Shown here in pieces: positions 1 to 7,827 of a stretch of 64,000 bases of DNA (its first letter is position 1; each line of letters opens with the position of its first letter). Source of the DNA: Spirochaetaceae bacterium (lineage in GTDB: Bacteria > Spirochaetota > Spirochaetia > DSM-27196 > PWMO01); NCBI GenBank assembly GCA_007693945.1, contig RECP01000087.1, forward strand, positions 62,001-126,000, written 5' to 3'. The notes under the pieces were generated by a model. It did not search any database. It was not told the origin of the DNA and saw only the letters and a list, made by a program, of their open reading frames with translations. The position numbers and the translations under genes are program-made.

Positions 1-2
1 CC

Positions 3-287
3 GCCGCCCGCGGCGGGGGAGTTGCCGGCGAGACGCCGGTACGCGACCTGATGACGGCGGAGCTCTACACGGTGAGGCCCGAGCAGACGGTCCAGGAATG
101 CATGCTTTTTGTGACCGAACGCCGCGTGCGGCATCTTCCGGTGACCGACGACGAAGGGAGGCTGGTGGGGCTGGTTTCAATCGGTGATCTTGTCAAAGCG
201 GCTATCGCCGAGAAGGAGTACTTGATTGCCGAGAAGCAGGCCCTCATTTCCAGACTGCAGGACTACATCTCGGGCACGATCGTCTGA
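3..287 (+). CDS. CBS-domain protein, C-terminal part (cut by window start)
   Basis: The frame is open from the first bases of the window to a TGA at 285-287, so the 5' end lies outside. What is visible (about 94 residues) is one CBS motif: a VRDLMTAELYTV-type opening, RRVRHLPVTDDEGRLVGLVS in the middle and an SIGDLV ending, followed by a short charged helix. CBS pairs bind adenosyl ligands and usually regulate another domain or act alone; a first CBS repeat probably lies upstream. An ATG at 51 is internal to the domain and is unlikely to be the true start. Function beyond ligand binding cannot be told from this fragment. Confidence 0.85.
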   Translation, partial: AARGGGVAGETPVRDLMTAELYTVRPEQTVQECMLFVTERRVRHLPVTDDEGRLVGLVSIGDLVKAAIAEKEYLIAEKQALISRLQDYISGTIV

Positions 288-299
288 CACACGCCGGAT

Positions 300-329
300 T
301 TGCTCCACGCGGCAGAGTTGTGATAGGCT
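300..329 (+). promoter_or_regulatory. Putative sigma70-type promoter of cfa
   Basis: TTGCTC at 300-305, an 18-base spacer and TAGGCT at 324-329. The predicted transcript start near 336 gives a leader of about 30 bases containing the AGGAG at 354-358. Confidence 0.4.
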
Positions 330-365
330 TGGACTTACCTTCAGCAACCGACAGGAGCCCTGACG

Positions 366-1484
366 ATGAGCCGCAAAGCCAAACCGATAGCGCTTGATCT
401 GCTGCAGCTGGCCGGGATCACGGTAGACGGACCGCACCCGTGGGACATGCAGGTCCACGATCAGCGGCTCTACGCCCGGGTCATGGGCGGAGGGTCGCTG
501 GCCCTCGGCGAGTCCTACATGGATGGCTGGTGGGACACACCGTCGATCGACCAGTTCATCCAGAAGCTCTTTGAAGCGCAGATTGAAAAACGCGTTAAGG
601 GTGACTGGCAGACCCTGCTGGTCGGCCTCAAGTGCCGCTATACCAACCCCCAGGTCATCCGCCGGGCGTACGAGATCGGAAAGCGCCACTACGACACCGG
701 GAACGACCTGTTCCGGATCATGCTCGATCGGCGCATGGTCTACAGCTGCGGCTACTGGCGCGATGCCCGGAACCTCGACCAGGCTCAGGAAGCCAAGCTC
801 GATCTGATTTGCCGCAAGCTGGAGCTGGAGCCCGGCATGACGCTGCTGGACATCGGTTGCGGCTGGGGCAGTTTGCTGCAGTTTGCCGCCGAGCGCTACG
901 GGGTAACCGGTGCCGGGGTCACCGTTTCGCGGGAGCAGGCGGAACTGGCCTCCGAGCGGTGCCGGGATCTGCCGGTCACAATCAAGCTGGATGACTATCG
1001 CAGCGTCGAAGGGCAGTACGATCGAGTTGCCTCGGTAGGCATGGTCGAGCACGTTGGCTGGCGCAACTATACCACCTTTATGCGCGTTGCCCACCGTTTA
1101 CTCAAGCCTGGGGGGCTCTTCCTGCTGCACACCATCGGCAACAACGTTTCGAGTAAAGAGGTTGACCCGTGGGTTGAGCGTTACATTTTCCCCAACTCCA
1201 TGCTGCCTGCTTTGGCGCAACTGACCTCGGCGGCGGAACCGTACTTCATTGCCGAGGATCTGCACAACTTCGGACCGTATTACGATCTCACGCTTCTGGA
1301 GTGGGACCGGCGCTTTCGCGAAGGCTGGTCCCGGCTGGCCGACCGCTACGGAGAGCGCTTCTATCGCATGTGGCGCTTCTACCTGCTCTCGTCTGCGGCG
1401 TCGTTTCGTGTTCGGCGGATACAGCTGTGGCAATTGCTGCTCTCAAAGGGGCCGCGGCCCCGCGTAGCGCGGCGCGTGGAGTAG
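366..1484 (+). CDS. cfa: Cyclopropane-fatty-acyl-phospholipid synthase
   Basis: 372 residues, close to the family norm. It transfers a methylene group from S-adenosylmethionine to cis double bonds of membrane phospholipid acyl chains. The SAM-binding motif LLDIGCGWGSLLQFA lies near residue 160, preceded by the family signature YDTGNDLFRIMLD near residue 115 and MVYSCGYW near 127. The later VGMVEHVG segment is also typical. The ATG at 366 follows an AGGAG with good spacing. The gene appears to be a single unit, with about 110 bases before the next gene. Family assignment is secure; no residues looked missing. Confidence 0.93.
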   Translation: MSRKAKPIALDLLQLAGITVDGPHPWDMQVHDQRLYARVMGGGSLALGESYMDGWWDTPSIDQFIQKLFEAQIEKRVKGDWQTLLVGLKCRYTNPQVIRRAYEIGKRHYDTGNDLFRIMLDRRMVYSCGYWRDARNLDQAQEAKLDLICRKLELEPGMTLLDIGCGWGSLLQFAAERYGVTGAGVTVSREQAELASERCRDLPVTIKLDDYRSVEGQYDRVASVGMVEHVGWRNYTTFMRVAHRLLKPGGLFLLHTIGNNVSSKEVDPWVERYIFPNSMLPALAQLTSAAEPYFIAEDLHNFGPYYDLTLLEWDRRFREGWSRLADRYGERFYRMWRFYLLSSAASFRVRRIQLWQLLLSKGPRPRVARRVE

Positions 1485-1506
1485 GCAACAGAGACGCAGT
1501 GGCACG

Positions 1507-1539
1507 CCGCCACCCGGCCGCCGCCACCCGGCCGGCGGC
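1507..1539. repeat. 14-base perfect tandem repeat ending in a GC hairpin
   Basis: CCGCCACCCGGCCG occurs twice back to back (1507-1520 and 1521-1534). The second unit plus the following GGCGGC can fold into a GCCGCC/GGCGGC hairpin (1520-1525 with 1534-1539). There is no T-run after it, so it is not a classic intrinsic terminator, though it sits just after cfa. Confidence 0.6.
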
Positions 1540-1594
1540 TCTTGCAGGAACGTCTGATTCGTGAAAGAGTTACTCATTCACAGGAGTCCCTGCA

Positions 1595-4500
1595 ATGAGA
1601 ACGTACAAGTCACTGAATTTCGGTCTGGATTTCCCGCACACCAACCTCGAGCATCGTCGCCGCATGATCAGCTACATCAATTTCAAGCTCGCCACGCACG
1701 GGCTGCCGACGGCACCCGACGAAGATCTGGAAATGATGGGGCTGGTGAAGGGGATGGTCCACAATTTCCGGCAGAAGAACCGGTTGCTCGATCAGTACCT
1801 GCCGCCGTCCGACCAGCGTATCCAGGCCTATCTTGACAGTGTTCTGGGTGACATTACCGAGATCGATCGTGTTCCGCGTCTGCCCGGCAACACCTTTGTG
1901 CTTGATCAGTACGGGTTGGCGCGTGAACTCTCGCTGCCGCCGAGTCAGCACGAGTTTCACACCGACATCGTTCACTCATACCGCATCAAGCAGGGAGTGC
2001 TGCACAATCCCAAGTACGATCGCAGAACCACCAAGGGCGTTTTCCATGTGGTTGAAGACGGGTTGCCGATTCCACCTGACAAGAAGGCCGTCCCACGTCT
2101 GGCGTTTGCCCGAATGCTGGAGGCGGCACTGAATCCACCCGACGAGCTGGCCGCACTGCCGTTCACCGCCGACGCCGCGGCGCCGGCGCGAGGCTTTGTC
2201 AGTCTGTTGCTCAAGCCGATGGTTCAGCCCGAAGTCCGCGGCGCGCTTGCCGAGCGCTATACCGAAATCCGTTTCTTCGCCCCGGGCAACCTGGTGTCCA
2301 ACCTCGACTTCGTGGAGTCGATATTCGGGAACGCCGGTGATCCCTACCTGCCGCACAACGACAGCGCTCTTGACCCGGCACACTGGACCGGCCATACCGG
2401 ATGCATCATTCTGGCGACGCAACTGACGACCCTCAAGAAGAAGGATCTGGGGCTGCCCGTCGCAGCGGACGCGTCAGAACGGCAGAAACGCGACGGCATG
2501 TGCTGGAGTGACCCCGATGAGCTCTACAACGACGGTACGCCGTTCAAGATAACCTGTCGTGACGAGCGCGGCGTGATGGTCACGTTGATTGCCGACAACT
2601 ACTTCGGCTATTCAAAAAAGGAAGTCAAGACCCAGATCAGCTATTCGGCCAACCTGTTTGGAATGGTGGAGGAAGAGCATGCCGGTGGTGCGCTGGCGTT
2701 TCCAAGTTACAACCTCGGTATGAAGTTCGTTCCCGATACCAATCTCAGACCTCGGGGCCACAGTTTTGACGGCATCAGGACCCTGCTCGGTGATGCGGTT
2801 GACATCAAGCCGGAAGGTTTCGGCGTTGATACCAACTACCCGGATGTCGTCTATCTTCCTGAGGACGCCGTCATCGAACTGGAGACGCAGCTGGCAAGCT
2901 GGACATCTCGTGACGGCCGGGCGCACACGTTGAAGGTTCTCCCCGGGTATACGTATCTGCATCCCACCGGCTACAAGATTCACATGGAACAGCACCCGTC
3001 CTCCAACGCCTGGCGACTGGTCGGAACGGTTGCCGAAGGCACGCTGTGCCACAAACCGTGTACGGTCTCCGGCGGCGGCAAATCTGAGATATCCAAATCG
3101 ATCTGGGACGCGATCCACTTCACGCCGCTGTTCATCGCCGATTTCCAGAACGATATGGACATGGTCGAGAAAATCATCAATCGCGATTACGGCGACCGGT
3201 TCATCGAAAAAACCGGCGACGCAGGGCACGCGTCACGCCCGGTGCTGTCGAACAGGCGCAGCCTTGGATCGGTGATCAAGCTGCTGACGCCGTCCTCGGC
3301 CTGTAAGCCCGAGTTCAACGATTGGCTGCGGTCTATCCCGCACCGCATCAAGGCGCTGGTGTTTCTGGTCAAGCGCTTCTACCAGGAAGAGTGGGGTGAA
3401 CGGTGGCGTGACAAGTTCAGCGTTGACGTGGTCAACGGCGCCAGCGGCAACATTCTGAAGTTCATGGGGCGTCCGGTCCTCGGCAGCTATCTGCGCGTCG
3501 GAATCCGTGAGGACGGCAGCGGCTGGAGCCACAAGCTGCGTCAGGACTTCATGCCTTCGCGCAAGGTTCAGTGGGAAGACGACATCTCGGCGTCGGTGGT
3601 AGTGCCGCGCGAGTGGGTTGATGGACTCAACCCCGACTATCACAACCCGTGCGTCAAGTTCGTGACCAACTGCGAGTTCCGGTTCTTTCAACGCCCCGAC
3701 GAGGCCGTCCATCGTGGCTACGACAAGCAGGCCGAGCATGATCTCTCCACTGCGCCCGTGTTTGTCTCCAACTTCGAACCGTTTCCCCGCGAGAAAGCGT
3801 GGGAGTTCGTCGAGCACGTCGTCAGTTTTGCCGAGTACACCCGGCCGGTGCAGGATCTGCTGCGCTCGGTTGCCGACGACCCCCAGTGCCGCTTCTTTGC
3901 CGTGTCATCGCACCCACGCATCTTTGAAGGTACCCCCTCCAAGAATCCGCGCTACCTGCAGGTAGACCCGGCGCAACTTGACCCACGCGAGCGTTATCTC
4001 GCTGATGTCGGAGTTCGGCTCTATCGGCGGATCCGGCACGACAAGCCGGTGCACCATCCGATCAACGCGGTACTGCCGGGGCGGCGCAACAATCCGCCCG
4101 ATCACAAGGCCGGTATCAGGCCGCTGGCGGTCTACGGTCCGATCCATTACCAGGAACTGCCCGAGCTGTTCATGGACTTCGTCTCAAGCCTGACCGGCAA
4201 GTCGCCGTCGACCACCGGTGCCGGATCCGAGGGCGCCCTCACCAAGGGACCGTTCAACGCGCTGGTTGCGATCACGGATCTCAACAACGCGCTGCTCTCC
4301 CATATTCTAACCGGTTATAACGGCTTCAGTACGGCCGCCGGCTACATCGGACCCAACTATCGCGTTGATCATGACATCAGTCTGCTGATGCCCGAGATCT
4401 GGGCCCGTCTGACACCTGAGGAACGCGACCCGCAAAGCCTGATAGCCAATGGTGGGCTGGAACGTGTCGAGGACTTCGAACACAAGGGGCACAAGGTCTT

Positions 4501-5056
4501 GGGCAGCCGCCTCGGTTACAGGGTAACCAGGGAGTTCGCGGTCCACTACATGGGACGGCTGTTTGACTCTCCGGGACTGGTATTCGAGGAGTCAATGCTG
4601 AAGCCCGAATTGCAGGGGATCGATGACTTCGTCGACGGTATCAATAACATCGTCGAGACGCAGCGCAAGGTTGCCGCCGCGTACATCGAGGAGGCTACCG
4701 TTGAACGTGCAATCCCGCCGCTGAAAGCGATTCTGCACATTATGGCTGAGGGCAGCTACGAGGGCAAGGATGCCGGCCACCCCGAGATCCGTCGCCTCTT
4801 CGAGCGCGATTCGGTACTCGCATCGAGCTGGTACGCAGAGCGGCTCGAGGCGTTTCGCAGTCGTGAGGCAGCCTTCCTCGAGCGAGAGATTGCCTACATC
4901 GAGCGGGCTATCGAGAGTTCAACCATCCGGCAGGATGAGGATGATGTGGACCTCGCTGAGGCGCTCAACTACTGTGGTACTGAACTGAAGCGGATCCGTT
5001 CACACGACTACCCGCGGTCCCTGGTCGGCACAATCGGTCTGGACCCGGTTGTGTGA
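1595..5056 (+). CDS. Probable PPi-dependent phosphoenolpyruvate carboxykinase (very large, 1153 aa)
   Basis: Soluble protein without signal peptide or membrane segments. Its size and several blocks match my memory of the pyrophosphate-type PEP carboxykinases of Entamoeba and Propionibacterium (about 1150 residues), which interconvert oxaloacetate plus PPi with PEP, phosphate and CO2. Visible blocks: a phosphate-binding-like loop VSGGGKSEISKS near residue 490-500, ITCRDERGVMVTLIADNYFG and YSKKEVKTQISYSANLFG near 320-355, and EEEHAGGALAFPSYN just after. Nucleotide-type PEPCKs are about half this length. The ATG at 1595 follows CAGGAG. It stands alone between cfa and a secreted-protein gene. An oxaloacetate decarboxylase pump is encoded 40 kb away. 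The assignment is from recognition of blocks, not an alignment; it could be an uncharacterised relative. Confidence 0.6.
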   Translation: MRTYKSLNFGLDFPHTNLEHRRRMISYINFKLATHGLPTAPDEDLEMMGLVKGMVHNFRQKNRLLDQYLPPSDQRIQAYLDSVLGDITEIDRVPRLPGNTFVLDQYGLARELSLPPSQHEFHTDIVHSYRIKQGVLHNPKYDRRTTKGVFHVVEDGLPIPPDKKAVPRLAFARMLEAALNPPDELAALPFTADAAAPARGFVSLLLKPMVQPEVRGALAERYTEIRFFAPGNLVSNLDFVESIFGNAGDPYLPHNDSALDPAHWTGHTGCIILATQLTTLKKKDLGLPVAADASERQKRDGMCWSDPDELYNDGTPFKITCRDERGVMVTLIADNYFGYSKKEVKTQISYSANLFGMVEEEHAGGALAFPSYNLGMKFVPDTNLRPRGHSFDGIRTLLGDAVDIKPEGFGVDTNYPDVVYLPEDAVIELETQLASWTSRDGRAHTLKVLPGYTYLHPTGYKIHMEQHPSSNAWRLVGTVAEGTLCHKPCTVSGGGKSEISKSIWDAIHFTPLFIADFQNDMDMVEKIINRDYGDRFIEKTGDAGHASRPVLSNRRSLGSVIKLLTPSSACKPEFNDWLRSIPHRIKALVFLVKRFYQEEWGERWRDKFSVDVVNGASGNILKFMGRPVLGSYLRVGIREDGSGWSHKLRQDFMPSRKVQWEDDISASVVVPREWVDGLNPDYHNPCVKFVTNCEFRFFQRPDEAVHRGYDKQAEHDLSTAPVFVSNFEPFPREKAWEFVEHVVSFAEYTRPVQDLLRSVADDPQCRFFAVSSHPRIFEGTPSKNPRYLQVDPAQLDPRERYLADVGVRLYRRIRHDKPVHHPINAVLPGRRNNPPDHKAGIRPLAVYGPIHYQELPELFMDFVSSLTGKSPSTTGAGSEGALTKGPFNALVAITDLNNALLSHILTGYNGFSTAAGYIGPNYRVDHDISLLMPEIWARLTPEERDPQSLIANGGLERVEDFEHKGHKVLGSRLGYRVTREFAVHYMGRLFDSPGLVFEESMLKPELQGIDDFVDGINNIVETQRKVAAAYIEEATVERAIPPLKAILHIMAEGSYEGKDAGHPEIRRLFERDSVLASSWYAERLEAFRSREAAFLEREIAYIERAIESSTIRQDEDDVDLAEALNYCGTELKRIRSHDYPRSLVGTIGLDPVV

Positions 5057-5084
5057 GTACCACTGCCCAAAGAAACAGAGAGCG

Positions 5085-5101
5085 TTCACAATTGCTTCAC
5101 A
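5085..5101 (+). promoter_or_regulatory. Direct-repeat operator, TTCACA-N5-TTCACA (OmpR-family type)
   Basis: TTCACA at 5085-5090 and again at 5096-5101, an exact 11-base period, as expected for a tandem OmpR/PhoB-family dimer. It lies about 50 bases before the start of the secreted-protein gene whose downstream neighbours encode an OmpR-family regulator and its kinase. A possible -10 is TATATC at 5122-5127. Autoregulation is inference. Confidence 0.5.
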
Positions 5102-5150
5102 CTGGTCAGCTACGTTCTGTGTATATCGTATGCGATCAGGAGGGTGTGTA

Positions 5151-5621
5151 ATGAAACGCACTGCACTATTTGGACTTGTTCTGCTGGCGGTGGTTACCCT
5201 GGCTGCTGGCGCTCAGGCGCGTGGCGGCATGACGGGGCCACGGTCCGCCGCACAGATTGATGAAGTCGAGCTGACCGGACGCCTTGTACTGGCGGAGAAC
5301 GAACTGCCGGTGCTGGTATCCGGTGGCGTAGAGTACACGCTGCGCATTCCGCCGGCTCTGAGTACCGAGTTGCAGGTTTCCAGCGGTCAGCAGGCGGCCA
5401 TTTCCGGCTACCTGGTGGAGCGGGCTTCGTTCGATCTGCTGACGACACAGCGGCAGGTGATGGTCCGCTCGATGGAAGTAGGGGGGACAAGATACGTGTT
5501 GCCGGCGGATGCTCGTGGAGGGCGACACATGATGGGCGACCGCCGCGACTGGCGCGGCAGAGCGCCGCAGCGCGCGCCGGCTGTGCCCGATTCACCGCGT
5601 GCGCCACGCAGCCGCCGCTGA
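5151..5621 (+). CDS. Small secreted protein of unknown function, upstream of a two-component pair
   Basis: 156 residues. The ATG at 5151 is chosen because AGGAGGGTG sits just before it and a signal peptide starts exactly there (KR, then a 15-residue hydrophobic run, then AQA cleavage site). The mature part is probably a small beta-rich domain (VELTGRLVLAENELPVLVSG, EYTLRIPP) followed by a basic, low-complexity tail rich in Arg, Pro and Ala. HMM near residue 125 may add metal-binding groups. It is 71 bases upstream of the response regulator gene and has an OmpR-type direct repeat in front. By position it may be a CpxP-like accessory or target of that system; I recognise no family. Confidence 0.75.
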   Translation: MKRTALFGLVLLAVVTLAAGAQARGGMTGPRSAAQIDEVELTGRLVLAENELPVLVSGGVEYTLRIPPALSTELQVSSGQQAAISGYLVERASFDLLTTQRQVMVRSMEVGGTRYVLPADARGGRHMMGDRRDWRGRAPQRAPAVPDSPRAPRSRR

Positions 5622-5656
5622 ACAAGCCCTGCCGGGGGGGGAAGCGCCGCGTGGTC

Positions 5657-5685
5657 TGGACGGCCCGCGGCGCAACGCGCATACT
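5657..5685 (+). promoter_or_regulatory. Putative promoter of the response regulator gene, nearly leaderless
   Basis: TGGACG at 5657-5662, 17-base spacer, CATACT at 5680-5685. The -10 ends 7 bases before the ATG at 5693, so transcription should begin at or within a base or two of the start codon. No Shine-Dalgarno sequence is visible. Confidence 0.4.
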
Positions 5686-5692
5686 TGGCGCA

Positions 5693-6406
5693 ATGGGTGA
5701 GCGCGTTCTGATCGTAGAAGATGAGCCCGAGCTCAACGCGATGATACGCGACTTTCTGTCCGCGCACGGCTATGAGAGCGAGTGCGTGTTTGACGGAGCC
5801 GTTGCCGTGCGACGCGTGTTTGAAGATCCTCCCGATATCGTTGTGCTCGATCTCAACCTTCCGGGTCTTGCGGGCCTCGATGTAGCGCGCACTATCACGA
5901 GCCAGACAACCGTGCCCGTGATTGTCACAACGGCCCGGGGAGAGGAGGACGACCGCCTCGGCGGCTTTGCGGCCGGGGTTGACGATTACCTGGTCAAGCC
6001 GTTCAGTCTGCCGGAACTGGTGATGCGGATAGCTGCCATCCTGCGTCGCGGGAAGGCTGGTCGCAAAGCCGCCGGTCGCGACGACGCGGTCGTGCGCGTC
6101 GGAGAGCTGCGTCTGGATTGTGATCGGCGCGAGGTGTTCGTTGGCGAACGCTCGGTTCGCCTGACCGCGGTACAGTTTGCGATACTCGAACGGCTGGCGC
6201 GCAGCCCAAGGCGCGTCTTCAGTCGTCTTCAGCTGCTGGAGAGCTTCCAGCCTGATGCGTTTGACGGCTACCAACGCACGATTGATGTCCATATCAAGAA
6301 CATCCGCAAGCAGATCGAAGCTAACCCACGCCGGCCCGAGCGTCTGGTAACCGTGCGCGGCGTCGGTTACCGTCTGCAGGATCTGCCCAGTGAGGTCGTA
6401 CGGTGA
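5693..6406 (+). CDS. OmpR-family response regulator
   Basis: 237 residues. Receiver domain at residues 1-120 with the acidic pocket E9/D10, phospho-acceptor D53 in VVLDLNLPG, and the conserved Lys in DYLVKPFS. Winged-helix DNA-binding domain at 135-235, ending in the typical VRGVGYRL. The ATG at 5693 gives the standard N-terminus GERVLIVEDEPEL; a GTG at 5651 would add 14 unrelated residues. Its last bases overlap the GTG start of the kinase gene (GTGA), so the two are co-translated. The 11-base direct repeat at 5085-5101 is a candidate binding site. Ligand unknown; the kinase's Met-rich sensor domain suggests metal or oxidative envelope stress. Confidence 0.93.
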   Translation: MGERVLIVEDEPELNAMIRDFLSAHGYESECVFDGAVAVRRVFEDPPDIVVLDLNLPGLAGLDVARTITSQTTVPVIVTTARGEEDDRLGGFAAGVDDYLVKPFSLPELVMRIAAILRRGKAGRKAAGRDDAVVRVGELRLDCDRREVFVGERSVRLTAVQFAILERLARSPRRVFSRLQLLESFQPDAFDGYQRTIDVHIKNIRKQIEANPRRPERLVTVRGVGYRLQDLPSEVVR

Positions 6407-7827
6407 GCTCGGGTCTGTCGACGCGCCTGGTGGTCAGTCATCTTCTGATGGTGGTGGTGGCGCTGGGTGTCTTTGCGCTGGTACTTGCCGGGGTAGCCGA
6501 CCGCCAGGCAACCGCGGCCGGATTGCGCGCCGATCAGACCGCCGCGGCGCGGCTGGCGCCATGGCTCGAGCGCTACTATCGTGAACGCGGCTCCTGGGAG
6601 GGGCTTGGTCGGGTTCTGAGCGACGAGCGCATGGCTCCACGCGCGCCGATGCCACGCAGTCCGATGATGCGTCGCCCGGGGCACTCCGACATGATGGTTC
6701 CGGCGTTTCTGGACCAACCGTTTCTGCTGCTGGCTCCCGATGGCGCGCTAATCGCCGAGCGCGGGGTTGAAGATCGGGAGATCGCGGGTCGTAGGCACGA
6801 CCTGCGTGAAGCGGTGGTTGTGGGTGACGGGCACTCACCGCTGGCGTACCTCTTTCTCGGATCGATGGCTAATCCGGAGCGTAATCCGGTGCGCCGGATC
6901 TTTCTGCAGACGATGCGCTCGGCAGCCGCGATAACCGCGCTGGTGGTCCTTGTGGCCGCCGCGGCCGCGTCTCTGGTGTGGACGCATTGGCTGGTGCGTC
7001 CGCTGCGATCGCTCAGCCGGGCCACGCACGCCATGGCGGCCGGCAATTACCACACCCGTGTGGCGGTCCCCGGTAGCCGGCACGAGCTCACCGAGCTGGC
7101 GGCCAGTTTCAACGATATGGCGGCCGAGATTGAATCACAGGAGAATTCGCGCCGGCGCTTCGTTGCCGACGCGGCGCATGAACTGCGTACTCCGCTGGCG
7201 CTGCTGGCTGCGCGGATCGATATGCTGGCCTCGGGAGTCTACCAGCCCGATGGCACGCAGTGGCAGTCGTTGCAGGCTGGAATCGGCCGCATGCAAAGCC
7301 TGGTGGGCGATCTGCAGACCCTGGCACGACTGGAAGCGGGGCGGCTTGAGCTTCAGGTTGCCGAGGTCGATGCCGGTGAGCTGATAACGCAGGCCGCGGC
7401 TGCCTTTGAACCGCTGGCCGCGGATCGCAAGGTTGCACTGCACGTTTTCCCGCCGGTCGGAGTCCGCGTATGTGCGGACCCGCAGCGTACTTCGCAGGTC
7501 CTTGCGAATCTACTGAGCAATGCGTTGCGTCACACACCGGCGTACAACAGCGTTTCCGTCAGTGCCGGCCTGACACGGGATAGCTCCGGGGTCGAGTTCC
7601 GGGTGCAGGACGGGGGGCCGGGGATCGCGGTATCGGACCGGCAGCGGATCTTTGAGCGGTTCGTGCGTCTGGACAGTGCCCGCGACCGCGAAAGCGGCGG
7701 TAGTGGGCTCGGTCTGGCGATTGCCGCCGAGTTGATTCGGCGCCAGGGGGGCGCGATTTCCGTCGAAGATGCCGACGGCGGCCACGGCGCGTGTTTCACA
7801 TTCACGCTGCCAGGCGCGCGCGGCTAA
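6403..7827 (+). CDS. Sensor histidine kinase with Met-rich exported domain
   Basis: 474 residues. Transmembrane segments at about 10-30 and 174-195 enclose a periplasmic sensor domain of about 140 residues. HAMP linker about 195-248, phospho-acceptor H259 in AADAAHELRTPLALL (numbered in context ADAAHELRTPL), and a complete HATPase with N, G1 (DGGPGI), F and G2 (GGSGLGL) boxes. The sensor domain holds a dense Met/Pro/His patch, residues 77-98 (M77, M83, M88, M89, H94, M97, M98), like copper- or methionine-oxidation-sensing proteins. Start is GTG 6403, overlapping the regulator's stop. Its 3' end overlaps by 4 bases with the convergent flavoprotein gene. Confidence 0.92.
   Translation: MSSGLSTRLVVSHLLMVVVALGVFALVLAGVADRQATAAGLRADQTAAARLAPWLERYYRERGSWEGLGRVLSDERMAPRAPMPRSPMMRRPGHSDMMVPAFLDQPFLLLAPDGALIAERGVEDREIAGRRHDLREAVVVGDGHSPLAYLFLGSMANPERNPVRRIFLQTMRSAAAITALVVLVAAAAASLVWTHWLVRPLRSLSRATHAMAAGNYHTRVAVPGSRHELTELAASFNDMAAEIESQENSRRRFVADAAHELRTPLALLAARIDMLASGVYQPDGTQWQSLQAGIGRMQSLVGDLQTLARLEAGRLELQVAEVDAGELITQAAAAFEPLAADRKVALHVFPPVGVRVCADPQRTSQVLANLLSNALRHTPAYNSVSVSAGLTRDSSGVEFRVQDGGPGIAVSDRQRIFERFVRLDSARDRESGGSGLGLAIAAELIRRQGGAISVEDADGGHGACFTFTLPGARG

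Noticed and set aside
5049-5150. TTG-start extension of the secreted protein
   Set aside because: No ribosome site; the signal peptide and AGGAGGG both point to ATG 5151.
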